DNA of 64,000 bases from Micromonospora sp. CB01531. GTDB taxonomy: Bacteria; Actinomycetota; Actinomycetes; Mycobacteriales; Micromonosporaceae. The notes under the pieces are model-generated. The model was not told the DNA's origin and searched no databases. It saw only the letters and a program-made list of their open reading frames with translations. Positions 1-8,458 of the stretch are shown piece after piece. The stretch is from NCBI RefSeq assembly GCF_001905095.1, contig NZ_LWLS01000061.1, forward strand, positions 186,001 to 250,000, given 5' to 3'. Within the stretch, counting starts at the first letter, position 1; every line of letters starts with the position of its first letter. The position numbers and the translations under genes were made by a program.

Positions 1-148
1 CCACCGCGCCCATCATGCCGACGCAGCCGCCGCCGCTGACCAGGGTGTGCCCGCGCCGGGCCAGCTCCGCGCCGGTCTCGGCCGCCAGGTCAAGCCAGCG
101 CTGGTCGAGGGTACGGGAGGACGCGCAGAACACGCAGATCGCGGCCAC
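1..148 (-). CDS. LOG-family (TIGR00730) protein, N-terminal part
   Basis: This gene runs off the left edge of the window; only the first 49 codons are present. The readable start (VAAICVFCASSR, then TLVSGGGCVGMMGAV) is the typical opening of LOG-type lysine-decarboxylase-fold proteins, which in characterised members hydrolyse cytokinin riboside 5'-monophosphate or a related nucleotide to base and ribose 5-phosphate. The GTG start lies 2 bp after the stop of the upstream LOG-family gene, so the two paralogues are almost certainly co-transcribed and translationally coupled. The family is recognised from the SGGGxxGxMG segment; the PGGxGTxxE active-site motif would lie outside the window, so substrate and completeness cannot be judged. 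Confidence 0.8.
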   Translation of the reverse strand, partial: MAAICVFCASSRTLDQRWLDLAAETGAELARRGHTLVSGGGCVGMMGAV

Positions 149-150
149 GG

Positions 151-1116
151 TCAGCCCCGCCCCGCCGGCCGGTCCCCGGGCTGGTCCCCGGCCGGGCCCT
201 CGGGCGCGGGCTCGGGTGAGAGCCCCGCCGACGGCCCGGCAGCAGACCTGGCCGGATCCTCAGACGCGGGCTCGGGCGCGGCCTCGGCGGCGGCCTGCTG
301 GTCGGCGGCGACCCGGGCGACCGCCTCCTCGCGGATCGCCTCCTGCTCGGCGGAGAGCACCGCCTCGGCCTCCACGATGTGCCGGACCGCCTCCTCGACG
401 TCGTCGGTGAGGCAGATCAGCTCCAGGTCGGTCGGGCCGATCTTGCCCTCGCCGGCCATGCTGTCCCGCAGCCAGTCGATCAGGCCCCGCCAGTAGTCGA
501 TGCCCATCAGCACCACGGGGAAGCGGGTGACCTTGCCGGTCTGCACCAGGGTGAGTGCCTCGAACAGCTCGTCCATGGTGCCGAAGCCGCCGGGCAGCAC
601 CACGAACGCCTGGGCGTACTTGACGAACATGGTCTTGCGGGCGAAGAAGTAGCGGAAGTCGATGGCCAGGTCGACCCACTCGTTGATGCCCTGCTCGAAC
701 GGCAGCTCGATGCCGAGCCCGACGGAGAGCCCACCCGCCTCGCTGGCCCCCCGGTTGGCCGCCTCCATCACGCCCGGGCCGCCGCCGGTGATCACCGCGT
801 AGCCGGCGCGGGCCAGGGCGGCGCCCAACTCCTCGGCGAGCCGGCACTCGGGGCTATCCGGCTTGGCGCGGGCCGAGCCGAAGACACTGACCGCCGGCGG
901 CAGATCGGCGAGGGTGTCGAAGCCCTCGACAAATTCGGAGAGGATCCGCAGCGCCCGCCAGGCGTCCCTGGTCTTCCAGTCTCCCCGGCCCCGGGAGTCC
1001 AGCAGCCGCTGGTCGGCTGTGCTGGTCGGGATGGCCCGGTTGCGCAGCGTGACGGCACCACGGTGCCGTTCTCCCCTCGGCCCGCGGCCGGGTTGCCGCC
1101 CGTTGCTCTGGCTCAT
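151..1116 (-). CDS. LOG-family (TIGR00730) nucleotide phosphoribohydrolase-like protein
   Basis: A 321-residue Rossmann-fold protein of the LOG family. The two hallmark motifs are present: GGGPGVMEAANRGA and PGGFGTMDELFE, which form the nucleotide site and carry the catalytic Glu and Arg in characterised LOG enzymes (cytokinin riboside 5'-monophosphate phosphoribohydrolase). The last ~60 residues are an acidic, Ala/Pro-rich tail not needed by the family, so the protein is longer than usual (about 190-250). The first ~70 residues are basic and variable. ATG was chosen because a TACGGT -10-like hexamer (1123-1128) sits 6 nt upstream with no Shine-Dalgarno, the leaderless arrangement seen repeatedly in this window. 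The next gene downstream is a second LOG paralogue; dapE follows on the other side, the same association as M. tuberculosis Rv1205 near dapE. Confidence 0.88.
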   Translation of the reverse strand: MSQSNGRQPGRGPRGERHRGAVTLRNRAIPTSTADQRLLDSRGRGDWKTRDAWRALRILSEFVEGFDTLADLPPAVSVFGSARAKPDSPECRLAEELGAALARAGYAVITGGGPGVMEAANRGASEAGGLSVGLGIELPFEQGINEWVDLAIDFRYFFARKTMFVKYAQAFVVLPGGFGTMDELFEALTLVQTGKVTRFPVVLMGIDYWRGLIDWLRDSMAGEGKIGPTDLELICLTDDVEEAVRHIVEAEAVLSAEQEAIREEAVARVAADQQAAAEAAPEPASEDPARSAAGPSAGLSPEPAPEGPAGDQPGDRPAGRG

Positions 1117-1225
1117 GGAGCCACCGTAGTGGAGCCACCGCAGTGTGGTGCGGAGCCGGGCGAGCCGGAGAAATTCTTGGCGATCTTGGGCAACTAATTC
1201 GCTCGCTCGTACGTCTTACTATTCA

Positions 1226-1238
1226 CATACGGGGTATG
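1226..1238. promoter_or_regulatory. Operator-like palindrome CATAC-GGG-GTATG
   Basis: A perfect 5-bp inverted repeat with a 3-bp spacer lies 35 bp before the TTG start of the small gene at 1273. The same CATAC-N3-GTATG design occurs at 7150-7162, between the subtilase and the acetyltransferase. Two perfect copies in promoter positions suggest one regulator binds both; the regulator is unknown. Confidence 0.4.
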
Positions 1239-1272
1239 CCCCGGGCGCGACCTTCGGGGGAGGGAGCCAGCG

Positions 1273-1434
1273 TTGATCAGCAACACCGAGATGATCCGGA
1301 TCCGCCGGCAGATGCAGCGGCGGATCCGCGACGTGGTGGCCGAGCGCCGCCGCGCCCGCATGATGGAAGGCCACCACGCCGACCTCACCGGTGAGACCAC
1401 CGAGCCGGACGCGTCGCTGACGACGGCCGGCTGA
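1273..1434 (+). CDS. Small basic hypothetical protein (53 aa)
   Basis: An open frame of 53 codons starting with TTG, preceded by a strong purine tract GGGGGAGGGAG that serves as ribosome-binding site. The product is helix-forming and Arg-rich in the first half (ISNTEMIRIRRQMQRRIRD, then VVAERRRARMMEG) and ends in an acidic/Thr-rich tail (TGETTEPDASLTTAG). Codon use is typical of real genes here, with G or C in almost all third positions. A palindromic operator-like site lies at 1226-1238. I do not recognise a family; the Arg/Met-rich amphipathic helix would suit a small nucleic-acid- or protein-binding peptide, but that is inference. An internal ATG at 1291 is a possible alternative start. 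Confidence 0.55.
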   Translation: MISNTEMIRIRRQMQRRIRDVVAERRRARMMEGHHADLTGETTEPDASLTTAG

Positions 1435-1501
1435 CCGTCCGCCGGAACGACCCCGGGGGGTCCGCGTCACCGACGCGGACCCCCCGATCGCGTACCCGGG
1501 G

Positions 1502-2572
1502 TCAGGCGGCGAGCCAGCGGTGCAGCGTGGCGGCGCCGTCTCTGATCTTGGTCAGCTCGACGTGCTCGTCGGGGTGGTGGGCCAGGTTCGGGTCACCGGG
1601 ACCGAAGTTCAGCGCCGGGATGCCCATGGCCGCGAACCGGGCCACGTCGGTCCAGCCGAGCTTGCCGATCGGGGCGGCGCCCACCGCGGCGAGGAACTCC
1701 TGCGCGGGGGCGGCCGTCAGGCCGGGCGGCGCACCCGCCGCCGCGTCGGTGATCGCCAGCTCGAAGCCGGCGAAGACCTCGCGCAGATGCGCCTCGGCCT
1801 GCTCGGGCGTCCGGTCCGGGGCGAAGCGGTAGTTGACCTCGACCTCGCACCGGTCCGGCACCACGTTGCCGGCCACTCCGCCGTGGATGCGGACCGCGTT
1901 CATGCCCTCCCGGTAGTCGCAGCCGTCGATGGTGACCCGCCGCGCCTCGTAGGCCGCCAGGCGCCGCAGCACCTCGCCGGCCGCGTGGATGGCGTTCACC
2001 CCGTGCCAGGAGCGCGCCGAGTGGGCGCGTACGCCGGTGGTCGACACGATCGCCCGCATGGTGCCCTGGCAGCCGGCCTCGACGATCCCGTACGTCGGTT
2101 CCAGCAGCACCGCGAAGTCGGCCTGGAGCCACTCGGGGTGGGCCTGGGAGACGAGGGTGAGGCCGTTGTACTTCGACTCGATCTCCTCGGCCTCGTAGAA
2201 GAAGTAGGTGACGTCGTAGCGCGGGTCGGGCAGGGTCACCGCCAGGTGCAGCGCGAAGGCCACCCCGGACTTCATGTCGGAGGTGCCGCAGCCGTACATC
2301 AGGTCGCCGCGCATGGTGGACGGGAAGTTGTTGTTGAGCGGGACGGTGTCCAGGTGGCCCGCGAGCACCACCCGCTGCGCCCGGCCCAGGTCGGTGCGCG
2401 CCATCACCGTGTTGCCGTGCCGGAACGTGGTCAGGTGCGGTACACCCCGCAGCACATCCTCGACGCAGTCGGCAATGGCCTTCTCGTTGAGGGAGACGGA
2501 CTCTATGTCGACCAGGGCGCGGGTCAGCGCCACCGGATCAGCCAAGACCTCGGGGGTCAGCGGGTTCTGCAT
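1502..2572 (-). CDS. dapE: Succinyl-diaminopimelate desuccinylase
   Basis: A 356-residue M20-family zinc amidohydrolase that removes succinate from N-succinyl-LL-2,6-diaminopimelate, giving LL-DAP for peptidoglycan and lysine. Metal ligands are visible: AGHLDTVP (His/Asp), GTSDMKSG (bridging Asp) and EAEEIE (catalytic and ligand Glu), with the dimerisation domain in the middle. The frame is open much further upstream (to about 3100), but that extension runs antisense through dapD. ATG 2572 is chosen because the protein then begins MQNPLTPEVLADPVALTRAL as in relatives, and a TACCGT hexamer (2580-2585) lies 7 nt upstream, indicating a leaderless transcript. It is divergent from dapD, which makes the substrate's succinyl precursor. 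Confidence 0.95.
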   Translation of the reverse strand: MQNPLTPEVLADPVALTRALVDIESVSLNEKAIADCVEDVLRGVPHLTTFRHGNTVMARTDLGRAQRVVLAGHLDTVPLNNNFPSTMRGDLMYGCGTSDMKSGVAFALHLAVTLPDPRYDVTYFFYEAEEIESKYNGLTLVSQAHPEWLQADFAVLLEPTYGIVEAGCQGTMRAIVSTTGVRAHSARSWHGVNAIHAAGEVLRRLAAYEARRVTIDGCDYREGMNAVRIHGGVAGNVVPDRCEVEVNYRFAPDRTPEQAEAHLREVFAGFELAITDAAAGAPPGLTAAPAQEFLAAVGAAPIGKLGWTDVARFAAMGIPALNFGPGDPNLAHHPDEHVELTKIRDGAATLHRWLAA

Positions 2573-2702
2573 GGTTGGCACGGTACCGTCATCTGCGGTG
2601 AGCACGAGGAGCGAGCGTTCCTGGGCGGCTCGCGTGGGACGCGGTCGCGCGGGAATGGGAGACGAGCTTGCGAGCCCCCAGCCGCGAACGAAAGGTGCAA
2701 CT

Positions 2703-3662
2703 GTGACGTCCTCAGAACCAGCCTGGGGCATCGGACTGGCCACCGTCACCGCTGACGACCAGGTGCTCGACACCTGGTACCCGACCGGCAAGCTGGGACT
2801 CGGCGAGCTGCCGCTGGTCCCCGGGGAGGACCAGGCCGACGTGCTCGACCTGCCGCCCGGCGCGGTCGGCGCGCGGGCGCTGCCCGGCCTGCGTACGGTC
2901 GAGGTGGTCACCGTGATCGGCTCGCTGGACGATCCGATCAAGGACGCGGCCGACGCGTACCTCCGGTTGCACCTGCTCTCCCACCGGTTGGTGCGGCCCA
3001 ACGAGCTCAACCTCGACGGCATCTTCGGCAAGCTGGCCAACGTGGCCTGGACCTCGGCCGGGCCGTGCCCACCCGAGCGGGTGGACGAGCTGCGCGTCAT
3101 CGAGCGGGCCGCCGGCCGCCACCTCGCCGTCTACGGCGTGGACAAGTTCCCCCGGATGACCGACTACGTGGTCCCCTCCGGCGTGCGGATCGCCGACGCG
3201 GACCGGGTCCGGCTCGGCGCGTACCTGGCCTCCGGCACCACCGTCATGCACGAGGGCTTCGTCAACTTCAACGCCGGCACCCTCGGCACCTCCATGGTCG
3301 AGGGGCGGATCGTGCAGGGCGTGCTGGTCGGCGACGGCTCCGACATCGGCGGTGGCGCCTCGATCATGGGCACCCTCTCCGGCGGCGGCACCGACAAGGT
3401 GCGGATCGGCGAGCGGAGCCTGATCGGCGCGAACGCCGGGGTGGGCATCTCGCTCGGCGACGACTGTGTGGTGGAGGCCGGCTGCTACATCACCGCCGCC
3501 TCGAAGATCACCCTGCCGGACGGCCGGGTGGTCAAGGCCCGCGAGCTCTCCGGGGTGGACGGGCTGCTCTTCTGGCGCAACTCGGTCACCGGAGCGCTGG
3601 AGACGAAGCCGCGTACCGGCCGGGGCATCGAGCTGAACGCGGCCCTGCACGCCAACGACTGA
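2703..3662 (+). CDS. dapD: Tetrahydrodipicolinate N-succinyltransferase
   Basis: A 319-residue actinobacterial-type DapD that succinylates tetrahydrodipicolinate with succinyl-CoA, the first committed step of the succinylase branch of diaminopimelate synthesis. The left-handed beta-helix of hexapeptide repeats is visible in the C-terminal half (EGRIVQGVLVGDGSDIGGG, VRIGERSLIGANAGVGISLG), and the motif TTVMHEGFVNFNAGTLG belongs to the substrate-binding region. GTG 2703 is chosen because it follows a GAAAGG ribosome-binding site and gives the usual family N-terminus; the frame is open further upstream but there overlaps dapE. Divergent with dapE across a 130-bp gap that must hold both promoters. 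Confidence 0.95.
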   Translation: MTSSEPAWGIGLATVTADDQVLDTWYPTGKLGLGELPLVPGEDQADVLDLPPGAVGARALPGLRTVEVVTVIGSLDDPIKDAADAYLRLHLLSHRLVRPNELNLDGIFGKLANVAWTSAGPCPPERVDELRVIERAAGRHLAVYGVDKFPRMTDYVVPSGVRIADADRVRLGAYLASGTTVMHEGFVNFNAGTLGTSMVEGRIVQGVLVGDGSDIGGGASIMGTLSGGGTDKVRIGERSLIGANAGVGISLGDDCVVEAGCYITAASKITLPDGRVVKARELSGVDGLLFWRNSVTGALETKPRTGRGIELNAALHAND

Positions 3663-3666
3663 CGCG

Positions 3667-3701
3667 GGACGGGCCGGGGCGGTGGCCGCCCCGGCCCGTC
3701 C
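3667..3701. terminator. Hairpin between dapD and the subtilase
   Basis: A perfect 16-bp GC stem (starts GGACGGGCC) with a TGG loop begins 5 bp after the dapD stop. A second 10-bp hairpin (3708-3717 with 3726-3735) lies between it and the subtilase stop. Both sit between convergent genes, so they likely terminate transcription from both sides. No U-tract, as usual in GC-rich actinobacteria. Confidence 0.7.
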
Positions 3702-3742
3702 GCCGTCGGGTCCGCGGCGGGGAGACCGCGGACCCGGACGAC

Positions 3743-6700
3743 TCACCGCAGGCGGTACGCCTGGATGATCCGCTGGGACACGGTGTTGCCGGCGCTGTCC
3801 CGGGCGGTGGCGCGCAGCGAGACGTACCCCGGGCCGGCCGGGTGCCGGACGGTGGCCGCCCAGCCCGCGCCCGTCCGGTGCAGGTCCGCCTTCCGCCAGG
3901 TCTTGCCGCCGTCGTACGAGACGTCGACGGTGAGCGCCGCGACCGTGGCGGCCGGCGCCCCGGGCTGCCGTTCCACCGTCACCGGGATGGTGAAGGGCCG
4001 GCCGGCCGGTGCGCTCTGGTCGGTCGACAACGACGGCGCGAAGCGCACCGCCATGGCGGGCAGCCGGGCCCAGTCGTCACCCGGGACGTGCGTCGAGCGG
4101 AACGTCCAGGTGGCCGACGTCTCGGTGCTCAGGTCGGTGAAGCTCCGGGCGCCGGAGACCTCCAGCCGGTAGTCCGCCGCCCCCGGCGGGACGGCGAATT
4201 CCCCGTACCCGGCGTACGGCTGCTCCCCGACGAGCTTGCCGTTGCGGTACAGCGCGGTCTGCTCGGTGTCGTGCCGGGAACCACCGGGGTGACCGGCGGC
4301 GTCGCTGTGCACCGGCAGGTTGACGGCGATCGTGTCGCCGTTGCGCGTGATGCCCTGCGCCGGCCAGCGCGGCTGCGGGAAGGACGGACCGTACGGCGCG
4401 GAGCCCCACTCCTCACGGTAGGTCCGGCCGGCCCGGTATCGGGTGTCCACCGACTGCAGCACGGCCTGCACCTCCAGCCAACCGTCCTCGCCGCGGGCGC
4501 CGAAGTCCAGCTCGGAGCTCCACTGGGTCCGGGACGTGCTGTAGTGCTCGATCCGCCGGCCGGGCAGGGCGACCGGCACGACGATCGCCGAGCCGCCGAT
4601 GTTGTAGTCCGACTCGGGGAAGACGATCCGCTCGTTCTCCAGCCCCGGGTAGCCGCCACGGAACTGGTGCACGGCCGTGGCCAGGTCGGCCGTCCGGTAG
4701 TGCCGGACGTACCCGGTCGGCCAGCGGCCGGGGAACAGCTCGTTGAGCGCGTAGAAGTACGGGCTGGTCTCCGGGGCCTGCGGCTCGGCCCACTGGCTGG
4801 CCAGGGCACCCACGAACTGCGTGTCGGGAACGTCGCGGCCGAGTTGGGCGGTGTACAGCCCGTCGAAGCTGAACGTCCAGAGCCCGAACCCGAAGTAGTA
4901 GTCCCCGACGCCCCAGTTCGCGGAGAGGTCGATCAGCAGGGGGGCCGCCCCGCGCTGCGGCACGCTGGTCCGGACCGGCTTCGCCTGCCGGGCGTCGATG
5001 GTGAGCCGCAGGTCGCGGTCCACCACCAGCTCGGGCTGGACCAGCATGGACACCTCGGACCAGCCCTCGTCGCCGGGGACGTAGAGCAGGCTGCTCATGC
5101 CGTAGCGACCCTTGGGGACGCGGACCCGCGCCTCACCGTCCGGGTCGTACACGTCCCGGTACGCCGAGCCGTCCAGGCCGATCAGGCTGGTGAAGTAGTC
5201 CCCGGTGGACGCGCCGGCCCGGTCGCGGTGGACGACCGTCAGGTCGTAGCTCTCCACCTCCCGGTCGACGGCCAGCGGGGTGACCGCCACCGCCTCCCCG
5301 GCGCGGGCGACCAGCCGCCCGGTCCAGTAGCCGTCCACTCCGCCGAGCCGGGTGTCCGCGGTGACGGTGACCTGAGCGGTGCCGCCGGCCGGCACGGTGA
5401 GCCGGGACGCGCTAAGGGTGAACATTCCGGCCGGCGCGGGGTGCCCCTCCGGCCCGGTGACCTCGGCCTCGAGGTCGAGGGTGAGCGGTACGCTGCCGCC
5501 GTTCCGGTAGGTCACCGTCCGCGCGATCGGCTGGTCGTCGCCGTGCGGCCAGGCCGCCACCCCGAACGAGACGCTGACCGGGTCGCTGGTGACCTGCTGG
5601 GTGATCGCGTGGGCCACGTCGACCCGCCCGGCGCCCTGCTGGAACGCCGTCTGGTCCGGGTGCGGCTTCGCGGCGGCCATCAGGGTGGCCTTGTACTGCC
5701 CGGCCGTCCAGTCCGGGTGCTGCTGGGCCAGCAGCGCCACCGCGCCGACCACGTGCGGAGTGGCCATGGAGGTGCCGGAGAGGGTGACGTACTTCTCCCC
5801 CACCGGGTCGCCGATGACGCCATTGGCGGCCCGGGCGGCCACGATGTCGACGCCGGGGCGGTGATGTCCGGCTTGAGGCCGCCGTCGCCGACGCGTGGCC
5901 CGCGGCTGGAGAAGTCGGCCAGGGCGTCGTTCCGGTCGACCGCGCCGACGGCCAGCGCGGCGTCGGCGGTGGCCGGCGAGCCTACCGAGCCGTCGAAGCC
6001 GTCGTTGCCGGCCGCGACGACGAAGAGGGTGCCGGTCTGCGCGGTCAACGTCCCGACCGCCTGCTCCAGCGGGTCGACCTCGGGGGTGTCCCCGCCACTG
6101 AGGCTCATGTTGACCACGTCGGCGTGCTTCTCGGCCGCGGCCCACTGCATGCCGGCGAGGATCGCCGATTCGGTGCAGCCCTGGTTCTCGCAGACCTTGC
6201 CGGAGAGCAGGGTGGCGTCGGGGGCGACGCCCCGGTACCTGCCGCCGGAGGCGGCCCCGCTGCCGGCGATGATCGAGGCGACGTGGGTGCCGTGCCCGAT
6301 CACGTCGTCCGCCTCGGTCGCCTCGCTGAAGTTGCGCGAGTCGGCGACCTTGCCGGCGAGGTCGGGGTGGCTGAGGTCGACGCCGGTGTCGAGCACCGCG
6401 ACCGTGACGCCCTTGCCGGTCCAGCCGGCGGTCCAGGCGGCCGGAGTGCCGATCTGCGGCACGCTGTGGTCGAGGGTCACCCGCCGCCGGCCGTCCAGCC
6501 AGACCCGGTCGACGCCCTCCGCCGTGTCGACCCGGGCACCGGTCCGGCCGGCGGCGACCGCACCCCAGACCGCGCCGGCGTCGGCCTTCGTCGCGACCAG
6601 CGCCGCGCCGCCGATCGCCGGCAGCTCGTGGGTCACCCGGGCGCCCGCGACCGGGGTCGCCGCGCGTCGGGCCGCCCCGGGCCGGTACGACACCAGCAGC

Positions 6701-7089
6701 GGCAGCGTGTCCCGGTGGGCGTCGTCGTAGCCGGCCGCGATCAGCTCGGTGACGTCGAAGAGCCGCCGGTCGACCCGGCCGGCCCGGACCAGCGGCAGGG
6801 CGTCCTGCGGCAGCACGGAGAGGTGACCACGGTCCCGCCCGACCAGGAAGCCGATGCCGGCCCGGCCGGCGCCGGGGCGAACCGCGGCCTGTCCGGACGT
6901 GGTGACGGTGACCTGGTCGCCGGTGATCAGGGTGACGGTGACCGGCTTGCCGGCGGTCGTCGGGGCGGCGGCGCGGGCGCCCGCGGTGCCCGGGCCCGTC
7001 GCGGGAGCGGCGGACGCCGGCACGGGTACGCCGAGCGCGAGGCCCAGGGTGAGGCCGAGCCCGGCCAACTTTCTTCTGTTACGGCGCAA
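3743..7089 (-). pseudogene. Secreted subtilisin-like (S8) protease, single-base frameshift
   Basis: Reading through one shift this is a ~1115-residue secreted S8 protease. TTG 7089 is the best start: AAGGAGG lies just upstream and the product opens with a signal peptide (RRNRRKLAGLGLTLGLALG then PVPASA). The prodomain is followed by the catalytic domain with Asp in VAVLDTGVD (~234), His in GHGTHVAS (~266) and Ser in GTSMATPHV (~437), then ~650 residues of beta-rich C-terminal domains. The frame breaks inside the conserved KPDITAPG segment: the run of four G at 5855-5858 (+ strand) should be five, so the upstream frame ends near 5680 and the downstream frame resumes with GVDIVAARAANG. Both halves are otherwise intact, without other stops, which points to a recent mutation or a sequencing error. 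An operator-like palindrome (7150-7162) lies upstream. Confidence 0.85.
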
Positions 7090-7149
7090 CGTTCCTCCTT
7101 CGGGAAGCGTCGTCATCGATGAGAGACACATCGACGATCGCCAGAATTA

Positions 7150-7162
7150 CATACCGCGTATG
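7150..7162. promoter_or_regulatory. Operator-like palindrome CATAC-CGC-GTATG
   Basis: A perfect 5-bp inverted repeat with a 3-bp spacer in the divergent promoter region between the subtilase (start 7089) and the acetyltransferase (start 7230). It matches the palindrome at 1226-1238 in both arms and in nearby bases (ATT upstream, C after the right arm). Confidence 0.4.
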
Positions 7163-7229
7163 CAACCGAATGTCAGGAACCCGACTGTCGCCGCCCCGGA
7201 CCGGGCACCCGACCGGGCATGATTTCGTC

Positions 7230-7787
7230 GTGACCACGATGAAGGAACGCATGCTCGCCGGCGAGCTGTACATCGCGGACGATCTCGAGATCGCCGCCGA
7301 TCTGGACCGGGCCGCCCGGCTCACCGAACGGTTCAACACCAGCTCGGCCGACGAACCCGAGGGGCGGCTCGCCGCACTGCGCGAACTGCTCGGCACGGTG
7401 GGCGAGGGCGCCTGGGTCCGGCCACCGTTCTACTGCGACTACGGCTGGCAGACCCACCTCGGCCCGCGCACCTTCGTCAACTTCAACGCGGTCTTCCTCG
7501 ACGTCGCCCGGATCACCATCGGCGCGGACGTCCAACTGGGACCGAACGTGCAACTGCTCACCGCCACCCACCCGGTCGAGCCGGAGCCCCGGCGGGCCAA
7601 GTGGGAGGCGGCGAAGCCCATCACGATCGGGGACAACGTCTGGCTCGGGGGCGGGGTCATCGTGCTGGCCGGAGTCACCATCGGGGAGAACACCGTGGTC
7701 GGCGCGGGTGCCGTGGTGACCCGGGACCTGCCCGCCAACGTGGTGGCCGTGGGTAACCCGGCGCGACCCGTCCGCACCCTCGGCTGA
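7230..7787 (+). CDS. Maltose/galactoside-type O-acetyltransferase
   Basis: A 185-residue left-handed beta-helix acetyltransferase of the Maa/LacA/NodL group, which moves acetyl from acetyl-CoA to a sugar hydroxyl in the cytoplasm. It opens VTTMKERMLAGELY, close to the family signature, followed by the N-terminal helical Mac domain and hexapeptide repeats (IGADVQLGPNVQLLTATHP, IGDNVWLGGGVIVLAGVTIG, VVGAGAVVTRDLP). The His in TATHPV is the usual catalytic base. GTG 7230 is taken because it matches relatives; no Shine-Dalgarno is seen. The true sugar is unknown. It is divergent from the broken subtilase and may share the CATAC-N3-GTATG site. Confidence 0.87.
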   Translation: MTTMKERMLAGELYIADDLEIAADLDRAARLTERFNTSSADEPEGRLAALRELLGTVGEGAWVRPPFYCDYGWQTHLGPRTFVNFNAVFLDVARITIGADVQLGPNVQLLTATHPVEPEPRRAKWEAAKPITIGDNVWLGGGVIVLAGVTIGENTVVGAGAVVTRDLPANVVAVGNPARPVRTLG

Positions 7788-7799
7788 GCGGCGGGCCCG

Positions 7800-8453
7800 T
7801 CACCGCGGCGGCGGTTCGGCCAGCCGGACCACCAGATCGGCGTGCCCGGCGGTCGCGGCGACCAGGGCGGCGTTCAACTCGTCGCTGCCGAGCGCCCAGG
7901 CTCGCGCCTGCTCCGGGGTCTTCCCGTAGGCCTCGTGCCGGGCGGTCAGCCGGCGCACCCGCAGCTCGGCGTCCAGGTCGAGGAACCAGACGTCGTGCAG
8001 CAGGGTGCGTACCTCCTCCCACGGGTCGTCGCGGAGCAGCAGGTAGTTGCCCTCGGTCACCACCAGCCGGACCTCCGGCGGCACCTCGATCGACCCGGCG
8101 ATCGGCTCCTCCAGGTCGCGCCGGAACGCCGGCGCCCAGACCGAGGTGGGCTCGATCCGGCGCAGTCGGCGCAGGGTGGTGACGAACCCGTTGACGTCGA
8201 ACGTGTCCGGTGCCCCCTTGCGCCCGTCCCGGTCCAGCCGGACCAGCGCCGACTGCGCCAGGTGGAAGCCGTCCATCGGCACCAGCCGGGCGAGCGGCCC
8301 GACCTCGGCGACGATCCGCTCGGCCAGGGTGGACTTGCCCGCCCCGGGCGCACCGGCGATGCCGAGCAGCTGCCGCGGGCCGGCGTCGGCGAGGGCACGC
8401 GCCCGGGCCACCAGCTCCTCGACGGGGAGCACCTGCGCCGGAGCGTCCGCCAT
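7800..8453 (-). CDS. P-loop nucleoside/nucleotide kinase family protein
   Basis: A 217-residue cytoplasmic kinase of the uridine-kinase/phosphoribulokinase-like superfamily. The Walker A motif GAPGAGKST is near residue 35, followed by MDGFHLAQ (substrate loop with Asp and His), and TEGNYLLL (Walker B strand), the layout of the Udk/PanK/YggC group often annotated nucleoside/nucleotide kinase. The exact substrate cannot be read. The ATG lies 5 bp after the tyrA stop, so it can be translated from the tyrA transcript; a TAGGGT hexamer (8461-8466) 7 nt before the ATG could also drive a leaderless transcript of its own. Confidence 0.82.
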   Translation of the reverse strand: MADAPAQVLPVEELVARARALADAGPRQLLGIAGAPGAGKSTLAERIVAEVGPLARLVPMDGFHLAQSALVRLDRDGRKGAPDTFDVNGFVTTLRRLRRIEPTSVWAPAFRRDLEEPIAGSIEVPPEVRLVVTEGNYLLLRDDPWEEVRTLLHDVWFLDLDAELRVRRLTARHEAYGKTPEQARAWALGSDELNAALVAATAGHADLVVRLAEPPPR

Positions 8454-8458
8454 GCATC

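Noticed and set aside
2573..3100. N-terminal extension of dapE
   Set aside because: It would run antisense through dapD; the conserved DapE start and a leaderless promoter support ATG 2572.
3065..6730. 1221-codon open frame antisense to the subtilase
   Set aside because: Pro/Arg/Ala-rich translation without domains; a by-product of high-GC coding on the other strand, where S8 protease motifs are clear.
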